A stretch of 64,000 nt of DNA. It comes from Sclerodactyla briareus (taxonomy: Eukaryota; Echinodermata; Holothuroidea; Dendrochirotida; Sclerodactylidae). Position numbers and translations under genes: made by a program. Each line of letters begins with the position of its first letter. The stretch's first letter is position 1. Below the pieces are notes generated by a model. It saw only the letters and a list, made by a program, of their open reading frames with translations. It was not told the origin of the DNA and searched no databases. The stretch covers positions 434,001 to 498,000 of the forward strand of contig JAODTK010003721.1 of assembly GCA_026419785.1 (NCBI GenBank). The letters run 5' to 3'. Shown here one piece after another: positions 47,506-57,639 of this stretch.

Positions 47506-49563
47506 TACACTGTGCATCCTATCTACCTTCCTGGCTGTCAGTAACTGACGACCATCTTGGACTGTACTGTGTGAGATACCCTCTCATGATTCATCCCCCA
47601 CACATGTAGATGTGGTAGTGCCTGTCAGTACACACACTCAAGGAACACAGCCCTCACCATCAGGTCTGGGAAAACTGATGGATACCTCAGCCTCCTCTCC
47701 CTCTATGACACTGCATATGATCTCTACCACCCCAATCACAGACAACAAAATGGTTGTCATGTACAGCTATATCTTTAGCCACCATGATTGATCTCAGGCA
47801 GCTTGATGGTACGACAGTAGTTAAACTGGTCATAAAGTACTAACACATCTCTTCACGTACCACCTACATAGATGTTGTTCATGCTGTCAGTGTAACAACA
47901 GGTTACCCCACAAGGCCAGTCGATGTCATATCTTCAATCGTTTCTCAATATTCACCATTGTGGTATCAAGAGGAAGACTGGGTTGGATGCATGCCACACA
48001 ATGTGCAGGAGGGGTGCTGTGCATGAATGACAGTAAAGGTATCTTCACCCTGCTATTTTCTGATCCTGCAGTACTTACTCCTACTGCTTTGTTAAAACTG
48101 TTATATGTGATTCATTCCACCCTGCCATCCCAGTAACCACTATATGACCATCATGATGTGGTTATATCCCATACCTCCCACCCCCTCCCAATCCCCTGTA
48201 TATCAACACCCCTTCTCATGCCTCTCTGTCATCCTTACCAGGCCTGATAACACAAATTGATCACTGACACCAGTTTTGGCCAGAGTTCCCAAATAACTAA
48301 ATTCCTTTCCTACATCTTCAATCAGTGTTTTCCCTGCTGATGTTATAGCCGGGAGAGACACTGTGCCTCCTCTGTCCAATCATGAGGGAGCCTTGTACTG
48401 CCAGGATGTTTCTGTAAAGTTCTCATACCGGTTCACTGTGTGGTTGCATGGTCAGCCACTCCCGAAGATCCTTTTCTCATTGTTGACTTGAGATGCCTTC
48501 ACATTCTCCTTATAGCGTGAGTCTCGATTCCAGCTTTTCTACTTAGCTGCACACTTGTCATCTCTAAGAATGTCACTGTGTAATCTATCCCTTCCACTGT
48601 TCCTCGATAACTATGCTCTTCTCTTTAAGATATTGTTGTATTTCCTTCAGTTTCTACATTTCTTCTTTTAGAACTACTTACCACGTCTCGAGTGCCTTCC
48701 TCTTCTTTGGATTATAACCTTGTTTCTTGTTTTTTTTCCAGGCATTTTCTGTCTCTCTCTGTCCATTCATAACTTTTTCTGATGATTCTCGATTTTGGAT
48801 CTCGCTTTCTCCATTTGCCTCTGACATTTGGCTGTGCCAGTGCCTTTGACGAACTCAGCCACTTCTTTGGGAGTTCATAGAGTATCTCTTCGCACTTTTC
48901 CAGCTCGGACATTGCAGTATTCACGTTTTTCTCTCTCAGCGATTGCTAGGATCTTCACGTAATGAGCCACATGACCTTAATGTTCTCCAAAAGTGAAATG
49001 CGACACAGATAGGGAGGTTTCCACATGTTTCACAGCACAACTGGGCAATGTTTTGACATGAACAGCACACCTTGGATTCGTCAGTGAGGGAGGTTGCACT
49101 TGATCCAGCGTAAGGCTTCTGACATCAATTGTACGAAGGTCCGAAGATGAGGTTCGATGTCCTCAACCATATTGTTGTTGAGATGAACTGGGTAGCACTG
49201 CTTGGCACAAGAAAGTCCTGCCACTTGCAAGCAGTAGCCCAGTGCTTCCTTCTGGTCTCTCACACCCCGTGGCACCTTTGCCATTGTCTTTCTTGTATGC
49301 TATCTGGCGTTGAAGAAATTTGAGGATGCTCTCGATGAAAAGTCAGCTGAAACCATCTACACCATAAGCTGGGATGCCAAAATTCTCATACAGACCGAGC
49401 GACAGTGAAGATTCTGTATTCTCCGCTATCACCATCTATAGACACTTCCTGCATTGACGATGCAAGCAGGGCAGTATCTTGGGGTCTTTCAAAGACTCTG
49501 AACAGACGTGAACATTGAAAAAAGTTCCTGATGTCACTTATCTTGCTTGAGGAGAAATGCCAT
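47506..49563 (-). pseudogene. TRIM/RBCC-NHL-type gene, frame-broken and interrupted at its 3' end
   Basis: A single-exon, minus-strand TRIM gene, probably encoding a cytoplasmic E3 ubiquitin ligase-type protein. From the ATG at 49,563: RING first half with HVCSESLKD and PKILPCLHRQCRKCL (C-x-H-x2-C-x2-C; about 49,435-49,520); RING end and linker FGIPAYGVDGF and KFLQRQIAYKKDNGKG (about 49,270-49,390); B-box-1-like LGYCLQVAGLSCAKQCYPVH (about 49,180-49,245); B-box-2-like SHFTFGEH-GHVAHY (about 48,960-49,010); a Lys/Glu-rich coiled coil (about 48,690-48,950); a segment with KTLIEDVGKEFSYLGTLA (about 48,270-48,340); and NHL propeller strands DSMNNIYVGG, RTIKLPEI and HDNHFVVCDWGG (47,600-47,930). 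There are at least six frame changes, many by one base, and the first RING Cys is kept only if one T is ignored. The last NHL strand lies beyond the 7.9-kb transposon at 39,398-39,563. Confidence 0.75.
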
Positions 49564-49569
49564 TTTCCC

Positions 49570-50740
49570 AAGTCTAGGGGAAAATAAAAAAGGAAAATGT
49601 CCTTTATATGTTTCAAATGTGTTAAATGTCTACAATTCACGTGTTTCAGTTGGGTGTTCTGTTATTTTTTTTGTTTTGGTCTTCCAAGAATGAGTTGAAA
49701 TTATGGCCTATGCGCATCACAACTTGGGCCAATGCTCTGATCAAACGGAAATGTACCAGTGGGTGTCGCATGAAGCTCAACGTCTCCGGCCTTTTTCATA
49801 ATAAGTGGTGTCGTTTAGAGTGTTGCCTTCATTATGTTTAATCAACCTGATCTTATAGATCGCAAGAGAGCAAATGCCAGTTACCAATCAAACATCACAA
49901 TATCAAAGCATATATAGAGATGACGATCCTAGTTTGCCAGCTCCCTTAATGTGAAACTATAAAACGCACTAATCAGTGGGCATTTCAATTAATTAGGACG
50001 GATTGTTGACACCATGTCTTAACCAATGATTACTACTTACTACGACAATGTGGCTACATTGGACTAAAACTATGCAGATTAAGTGAACCTGTAAAAAAAA
50101 AAAAATGGCTTACCAACCCTTCAAACCCTCCACAAAAACACAACAAAAGACAGTACTGAGACTCACCTCCCTGCTGTTCTGTCTCACTCAATGCTGAGTG
50201 TATATGCCCAGTTATGATTGGTTTAATATTAATGATAATGGTTCTGATTAGCGCAATAAATGTGAGGACATCAGACACGTCAATGGCCTTTAAACAAGAC
50301 AACAGATATACAATATCACAGCCATGAAAAAAAAAGTCAACAGATCCATAAGCAACTTTTGAAGAGATGTCCTTTTCACAGCAGATTTTTGAAGTGGTTC
50401 CCCATAGGCTTCTTCTTCTTCGATTTGGATGGGTTTCTGTCTGTGCATACCACAGTCTATTTATTACCCAATGCACATAAAGTTATTTGACATGCATGCT
50501 TGGTTTCCATTCAATGTTGGTTGATATCATCATGGAAAAGTAAGTTAGAGACTACTACTACGCTGAGGTTACAGTTGAATTCTCATCCAGTCTTACCAAG
50601 ACTTATGTAACTGACTGGATATTGTGTTTAATTCCACAGTAGGAGAATATAACTCCATTTCCCCAACACTAGATGAAAGATCACAGAAGGTTTTTGAAGC
50701 TTGAGCAAAGGTTGTTGCGGATAAATACCTTAACATGTCA
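49570..50740. other. Anonymous stretch upstream of the TRIM gene
   Basis: Would contain the promoter and 5' UTR of the minus-strand TRIM gene. I see no convincing promoter element. A 140-codon minus-strand frame (50,054-50,476) includes poly-A-derived Phe runs and resembles nothing known. Confidence 0.35.
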
Positions 50741-51480
50741 GAACATCTATGTAGACTACCTAACAAACTTAAGACAAATTTGCAATAACCTTCAACGGAA
50801 GAGCTCCATTTGATCCTATCGAGTGTCTAATGCTGATAGTTGACCCCCCTCCCTCCCCTCCCCCATCAAAGGGCATCTGTGTGTCCATGTCATTCATAAC
50901 AGTAGGTTAAGATCCAGTGATTCTAGTAGTTTTACTACATTTTTGTAATGTCGTATTTTACGTAGTAACAGCTAATAGCTATGCAGTTCCCCTACAGCAG
51001 GTGGACCAGTTTAAAAACAATTTATTACGCAAAGGATCCTTTTCTACCGACCGAACGTTGGCAGTTAACCCCCCTACTAGCTACGAGCTGCTGAGATCTG
51101 GCATATTCTTTTAACCCTCTGTTTTTTCCGTTTCATCTGCCATGAACAGAATGACAGCAGTGGTTGTTTTTTGTTAACCATAGGGTCAATTTCACCTGGT
51201 GAGGTGACACAATCCTTTCTAACAAAAAGTACAACGCTTGTGAATTCCATTCTGTAAGCTGAATTTGTGCAAGATTTGTATTGATACTTTGCATAGTGCT
51301 GCAAGATTCAAGTTGCATTTTTCGGACTTAACACTGAAGTGATAGGAATATATGCTAAAAGCTGATTATCAAAGTTTGGACTGAATTCTGGGTTTGATAA
51401 TAGTCCCTATGCAGTGTTTCCAATATCCCCTAAAATTTTTCACCACCGATGCAAGCGGATGTTCAGGTGGTCCTCAGATA
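50740..51480 (+). repeat. Composite repeat 'C', left part interrupted by a CR1 element
   Basis: 50,740-50,880 matches 55,160-55,310 ('gaacatctatgtagac', ATAACCTTCAACGGAAGAGC, 'ctgatagttgacccccctcc', 'aaagggcatctgtgtgtcc'). 51,235-51,480 matches 60,705-60,956 (CTGAATTTGTGCAAGA, 'agtgctgcaagatt', 'agtttggact', 'atgttcaggtggtcctcagata'). The match to the intact copy stops exactly where the (AAT)n tail begins and resumes at 54,965. Confidence 0.8.
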
Positions 51481-51481
51481 G

Positions 51482-51506
51482 AATAATAATAATAATAATA
51501 ATAATA
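51482..51506 (-). repeat. (AAT)n tail of the CR1/L2 element
   Basis: Eight AAT units on the plus strand. On the minus strand this is an (ATT)n tail directly following the end of the retrotransposon, the kind of short-repeat 3' end typical of CR1/L2-like elements. Confidence 0.8.
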
Positions 51507-51589
51507 GACATTAGAACGCTATTACAGAAGCATCACCCAGCGTTTACAAAAGCAAAAATCAATACAGATGGGATTTGAGCAACCTTGTA

Positions 51590-54380
51590 AAATTTGACAG
51601 TGATGCCGCGGAACGCCACATCCGAGGAAGCCTTTTCCACTCGTTGACAGAGTAGATAGTTAAATAGCTATCGCCGAGAGATATATATCGGTTGGAAATC
51701 ACCAAACGGTTAATCGTGCGATGACCTTAAGTACGTCCTGGGTCGTACCTTTGCAGATGGCAACTTAAGTAAGAGGGCGCAAGAGTTAGACTTGGTATAC
51801 AAAAACCAGATTCTTAAAAAAACAATACGCTTGGGAATCGTCAACCAGTGAAGTTATTAATAAATAGGGGTGGCACTCACTCGCTGCTTGCTTTAAAAGA
51901 ACGCCGGGCAGCGCATTCTGAAGACGCTGTAGAACGGCATGGTCTTTAAAGACAGATACGGAAAAACAGGCGTTACAAAATCGAGCAGGGATGTAAACTA
52001 AGGCGCGAAACTACATGGTGACAAGTGTTGACTCAATATATCTGCGGATACGCCAGATGTTCCTAATTGGAAGTTAACAGAGTGTCTTAGATGGAGTGAT
52101 GGGGGAAATAAATGACATCGAGGAGTTAAAGAGAACACGGAGGTTGCGAACAGCAACACTGGGAGTATATCGGATTCACCAATAGTAAGTTAAATTGGTG
52201 GAAGCAGCTTTGGATTTTGCTTGAGGCTGCAATGATAATCCGTTTAGAGTCATTAGTTTCAGATGGTTTTGACTCATCCAGGACCGCAATTCACAAATAC
52301 AGGAGGGTCCTGCAAAGATGATTGAGCGTAGCAGGAATGCATTCGACTCTGGATCAAAGGCATCATCCGACTGAAATCATCAGAGTATAGATGGACATTA
52401 ATATTGTGCTATGGATTATCTCGCCCACAAAAGTGATGTAGGTGGTGAAAAAAAGGGGGGCGAGACAGACCCTGGGGAGACACCACATCAGCAACAAGCG
52501 GATCAGATAGATGACCATGTACATTTACCTGGCTTGTCCAACCATTCAAATAGGAAGAGAACCCATTCCAAAGCGCTACCAAGGAACCCAAAAACGTCTG
52601 TCAAGGCGCTTTAGCAGAAATGGCCATGATGGCCTATGTCAAATGCCGCGCTCATATCTAACATAGCGAGGATCACGTTATTGCAATCCATTTCAGTGAC
52701 AATATTCCAGGCAACTTGGACAAGGCACTCTCAGTGCTGTGCATAGCTTTAACGCTGACTGGAGGGGATCATCAATTGATTAGCATTCAAATGTTGTGGT
52801 CAATTGGTTGCACGAATTCTCAATGACCTTAGCCCGAATACAACAGGTGCTGGACAGGTCTGTAATTTTGCAAGTCCTCTCTATCAAGGGAGGGCGTTTT
52901 AGCACCGGGATTATGATTGGCACGACGGATCATTAGGATACACACCGGTATTCAGCGATGAATTGAGATAGCAGGCAGTGCGAAACAAGATGCGAGACAT
53001 GCGCTTTAAGCAGCCAAGTAGGGAAGGGGTTGAGTAAGCAGGACGCATTAGAGGACGCAGATTTGACATACGAAGGCAGTCTTCAGTGGACAGTGGCAAA
53101 GTGAGTAAGAGGATTGCGATAGCAAGGGAACGAGGGCACCAGGCAGGCCCCGGACGGACAGAGTCGAGATCAAGATTCGACTCTACCCCCTCAGTATTTT
53201 ACGATCTTGGAAAGAAGGGGGGGGAACCTAGAAAACATGTTGCTAAGCACAACATGACTATGACAAGCAGGCTAGTGGTCAGATTGATTGTTCAACATAT
53301 TGTACAGTACTGCATAAAACCTTGTTGTAGCGTTAGAAAGAATCTCGGTGAAATAGTCCTGTTTCGCTGTGTTAATACATTTTTGACTTCCCTGTTCATA
53401 GAGGGAGGAAGTGCTCCCTGTCTTGTTCTCAGCGAGATTTCTGCCATTTACGTTGCCCTACGCCGCTCACACGGGAGTGTGGACATTGGCGTGTACCATG
53501 GCATAGCTTTCTGACTGGGCCTGCTGTTCGGAAGCAGGGCAATATTCATGAATAATTTTGGTGGTTGTTGAGTTGTACAATTGGAACAGTTCATCGACGG
53601 AGATCACCGCTGGAATACACTCAACATACTGGAAAAGGTATCGGAAAGCTGGTTTATCGATACTTTTGAATTTCTGTTTATTTGCACGATACGTCCAGCT
53701 GGTGGCTTGACGAAATTGATGTGAACCTTTACCACGGTGTTGATCAGAGATGAGGGTTTCATGATACGTCACAAACGATGATCAGCCTCAATCATCAGAC
53801 GTGAGCAAACATGTGATCCAAAATATGACATGATTGTGGTTGGGGTAGTTTACATGCTGATTGCCAAAACAACGGAGTACAAGGCCTCTACGTTTAACGT
53901 ACATCCGCTTTGATCATCCCAGTAGATGTTGAAATCACCAAACAAGTAGCAATTTACCCAGTAGCATTGATATGTCATCAAGGAAGGATTCAAACTCAGT
54001 AAGGAAGTCAGAGACTGTAAAGTCATTGGCTGTGGACGGCGGGGATCTAGACACACAAAAAGTGGAAACGGTTAGTAGTGTCAGTGACCGGATATGTTCA
54101 ACGTATGTGGTACCAGGGGGACTGCGGGATACAACACAGGTCCAGGTGAGACTTATAATTATATACCAATGCCACTCCTCGCAGGCCTGATGGTCAGGGT
54201 ACAGTGAGGAAGGTGTACCCTGGGGGAGTTCAAAACTCACAATGATGACGTTGTCGGTCATTCCGCAGCATGTTTGCAGTCAGAATCTTAGATCAATGTC
54301 AGCTCTGGCACAAATCAGCAATTAAGTTGTCTTATTGTTGACTGACCGAACGTTCCAAAACAAGGTACTGATCGAAGTTG
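51590..54380 (-). pseudogene. CR1/L2-like ORF2 (endonuclease-reverse transcriptase), frame-broken
   Basis: Read right to left in order. The AP-endonuclease domain shows NVIIVSFELPQGT (about 54,240), FTVSDFLTEFESFLDD (about 54,000) and its catalytic-region motif GDFNIYWDD (53,914-53,941). A linker follows with KSIDKPAFRYLF and DELFQLYNSTT (53,570-53,680). The reverse transcriptase shows QNYRPV (about 52,860), HSTESAL (about 52,730), a GVSPGSVSPPFFF equivalent of GVPQGSVLGP (about 52,470) and HLYSDD, the YADD-equivalent active site (52,376-52,399). The post-RT motif LHWLTIPKRI lies at 51,829-51,856. Stops and frame changes are frequent, so no intact protein is encoded. The domain order and motifs make the superfamily call firm; the exact clade (CR1, L2 or Rex1) is not resolved. 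Confidence 0.85.
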
Positions 54381-54964
54381 GGGAAGGGTGGTGTTCAACA
54401 ATACATGTCACGGGTTTAAGGTTTGAAAAGTTAACGCCCCGATGGACATGGCGACGGGACATTCTAAATTTCCTTTGGCGAGGTGACCCCCCTCTGGGTG
54501 CCAGGTATTAAAACAGATCAAGGATTTAAATCCGAAACAAAGCTGAGTCTGGTGACCTGAACAGTATGGAAGATTAAGCAATTGCTCCCTCGAATACACA
54601 ATGCGGTCCCGGGGAACACACAATGGATCTTCACGGTTAGGACCCATTGTGAAGTAGATTGAGCAAAAGTACGCGCAATACAAACTGTAAAACGTAATTG
54701 CCATCGCGAAACATACACTAGCAGCTTACCGTGGGAGTAAGGGAAGCTAGGGCTCAGTCACAATCAAAAAACCGTGGTATCAAGAATGTCCAAGTCGGAA
54801 AGTAATGGAAAAACACGCAAGAAATATATCGATTCTCCGATTAAGGTATAACGGTGTGATAGTAGATTTACTGCAGCAAACACTATTGCAATATGGTAGA
54901 GCAAAATGAACCCCCAGAAAACTAGGATGCAAAGTGGAGCAGGACAGACAGCGCCGTGGTATGG

Positions 54965-55830
54965 CTTTTTGAGATGATTTCCACCAACTGGTTCCGTCAT
55001 AATTCAAAAATGCCGATAGAGTGAAACCGCCAGAAGACGCAAGTAGAAAATGAACAGCCACATCTGAAGTGTATGCTGGATTAAAGGTCTGTGGCTATGA
55101 AACGTGCAGAGATAGGTTAGAACTGAGCATAGCTAGGTTGCTAGGTATCTCATGGTAAACAGGTCTGAACTCTTATCTAGACCACTGACGAACCTCTAGA
55201 CAACCTGTGAAATAACCTTCAAGAGAAGAGCTTCATCCGGCATATAAGTGTCTGCTGCTGATGGTTGACCCCCCTCCCATTCCCCACAAAGGGCCTCTGG
55301 GTGTCCTGTCAGTTAATAAGAGTATGTTATGAGCGAGGTGAATCTGCGTCACTATCATTACGCAGGGTTTCATCTAGTGAAGCCATGGGTTGGTTATCAT
55401 GCCAACTCCCGCAATTAAATGGAAAGACTGCAGAAATACAGTTATGTCTTGTCACCAAAATGAGTACACTATAAACTTAACTCCTTACATTCATACCCTA
55501 GCTAGCACTAATATGTGCGTTATTTTATTAAATATTGAGCATGAACTAGTATGACAGTGCAAGATTTATTGGGGGTTGGGGGTTGAGTCTGAGACCCATG
55601 TAAGTGTTGCTGTCATGCAGAAAAACCTCGCCCTCCCATTGGCAAATAAATGCAATTTTGGGCTCTAGAAAACATGACGATGCTGTAGCGTCATAAAATA
55701 ACAGGTAAAAAACGTCTACTGAAAAATGAAAAAAAGCGCTGCCCCCCCCCCCCCCCACCCCCCACCCACCCCCCCCCCCCCCGTGCCTCTGTGTATGTCA
55801 CTTAATATGGGATCATGTCCATTAAGGGTG
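54965..55830 (+). repeat. Composite repeat 'C', right part after the CR1 element
   Basis: Starts at the block that follows the break point in the intact copy (CCACCAACTGGTTCCGTCAT and 'gaacagccacatctga', matching 60,970-61,050). It then runs into the 'ataaccttcaagagaag' and 'ggttgacccccctccca' block, TTCATACCCTAGCTAGCACTAA (as in 60,080), 'agtatgacagtg' and CGTCTACTGAA, and ends with the poly-C tract and 'catgtccattaagggtg'. The order shows the unit is itself tandem. Confidence 0.8.
55742..55782. repeat. Poly-C tract in the composite repeat
   Basis: Forty-one bases, nearly all C. The equivalent position in the intact copy (60,603-60,620) is shorter and C/T-rich, so the tract is expanded here. 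Confidence 0.85.
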
Positions 55831-55989
55831 ACTCAGAAAAAAAGGGGATGCCAAAAAAGTATCTCGCTGGTGACGCGATCGGTGTTCTATTATTCAAGAT
55901 ACTACAAACTATACACAACCAACCTAGTTCATGCGGGGACCATAGTCATGTCAAAGAACATCACATCTTTTCAAATAAGACACAAAAAA

Positions 55990-56102
55990 TTCCTAAAATA
56001 AATGACCAATAAGTTGACTCTTATGACAAAAGTCCGTAACCCATATAAAAAGTCCTAAAATAACTGACCCATAAGTGAGTCTTATGACAAAAGTCCCTTA
56101 AG
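55990..56102. repeat. Two ~60-bp tandem units
   Basis: 'cctaaaataaatgaccaata', 'agttgactcttatgacaaaa' and GTCC recur as 'cctaaaataactgacccata', 'agtgagtcttatgacaaaa' and GTCC. Confidence 0.75.
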
Positions 56103-56104
56103 GC

Positions 56105-57235
56105 TTCTTTCTTATTCCATGCCCCCCCTCCCCCAATTTTCTCTCCATAAATACCAAATTAGAATAAAGTTTATCGCTCAGTCAAAACTTCTTTGACTCG
56201 TAAAATCCAAAAGGTTTAATCCCTTAGCAGGCCCAGGCTCTTCGCTTTTAATAATTTCCTTCAATTATTCATTGCCTTTTTTTAAGCAGCCAGGGCATGC
56301 CACCCCCTCCCCACGGTCAAGGCAGCAAACACCCTCAGCCTCTGCCACACACCAACGAACTAACCCCATGCAGCAATCAAGAATGTCCCAAAATATATCT
56401 TTAGGAAACCTCCCACATTTGTCCAGTCCCCGAGGAAGAGAGAGGAAGAAAAATGTTACACCAGTATTTTGAAGGGTTAATCAACCTAATCAAATTAGTT
56501 GGGGAAGAGAGGGTTTGCTTGTGGCAGCTCATAACGTACAATTGACAGGAGCTAGGTTACCATTCTCAGTGCTTCATGCTAACAGAAGCTATTATATGAT
56601 GGAATCATCAAATTCTGAACATCAAACACATTCAGATCAGAAATGTTAAAGGACCATACATACTGAGGTTGGCGAAAATCTTACCAAGTTGGAAATGGAA
56701 AATATGAAAATTAGGCAATACAAGGACTCTACTGGACCCAGTGTAACCTGAATCAAAGTGGATCACATCTTCCAAGTGATGTGGAAATCAAGCAAACTTT
56801 CAAAAATTGCCTCATTATGCAAATTAGATGCATAAATGACTCCAGTGACCCGACTTCACTTTTAAAATTTCTCGGGAAAACCATGGTAGACCTGCAAATC
56901 CACAAAGTTTGTGAATATCTGACAAACTTGAAAAATTCACATAAATTTATGCGAATTTGACCATTTAATTAGCATATTTCAGGCTGAAAATCTAATCAGT
57001 CCATCCACCTGTTATCCAGGTCCTACATACCAAACTACATAACTGCAGCACATACGGTTATTGCGGAATCTTGCTCTTCAACAATAAATGACATACAATA
57101 GGCTAATTACCCAAATTAATTAATGACTTTGCTGCCCAAAATCTAATAAGACGTGTACACCATCCCCAGTTGTACACACAAAATTTTCGTCATAATCAGC
57201 CCATGGTTGGGGAGGGATGACTCTGCTAACGAGAA
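56105..57235. other. Anonymous AT-rich stretch
   Basis: No gene, RNA or repeat family is recognised. Confidence 0.4.
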
Positions 57236-57238
57236 AGT

Positions 57239-57273
57239 GTGACACACAAACACACAAGCACACACACACACGT
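57239..57273. repeat. (CA)n microsatellite, interrupted
   Basis: ACACACAAACACACAAGCAC followed by a further (AC) run. Confidence 0.9.
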
Positions 57274-57517
57274 GCCAAAGTGATCACCAGGTCTCTTCCT
57301 GAATTTCATACATTGGGTAAGACTTGGTTAGTTTGGGGGGTCATCACTGACCAATGGTGTATAGAGGGTGCTCATGAATTTATGTTCCAGGGTCAAGTGT
57401 CAACCATTTTGTGAAAATAGGCAAAATTCTTCTCATCCTACAGATTAAATTGTTTTTCTCGTTAGTCAGTAGTATTATTAGCTCACCCAGCATGTGCTGG
57501 TGAAGCATTGTGATCCG

Positions 57518-57603
57518 CATGTCTATCTAATATCTATCTACTATCTATCTATCTATATATATCTATCTACTATCTATCTATTATCAGTCTATCGATTATC
57601 TGT
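57518..57603. repeat. (ATCT)n microsatellite, interrupted
   Basis: CTATCTATCTA-type repeats with TATA and ATTA interruptions. It lies just after a GCTCACCCAGCATGTGCTGG word. Confidence 0.9.
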
Positions 57604-57639
57604 CAACATTGATTAAAATTGCTACTCCCCTCAGTGTAT

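Larger units (their letters stand above)
51482..54960 (-). mobile_element. CR1/L2-like non-LTR retrotransposon, near full-length but broken
   Basis: About 3.5 kb between two halves of a composite repeat, on the minus strand. It comprises a 5' part at 54,400-54,960 (including a frame at 54,408-54,704 with REQLLNLPYCSG and GNLECPVAMS, possibly the ORF1/ORF2 junction), the endonuclease-RT frame, and an (ATT)n tail. CR1/L2 elements copy themselves by target-primed reverse transcription. The host repeat resumes immediately at 54,965 with GAGATGATTTCCACCAACTG; a short AGAT at both borders could be the target duplication but is too short to be sure. Confidence 0.75.
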
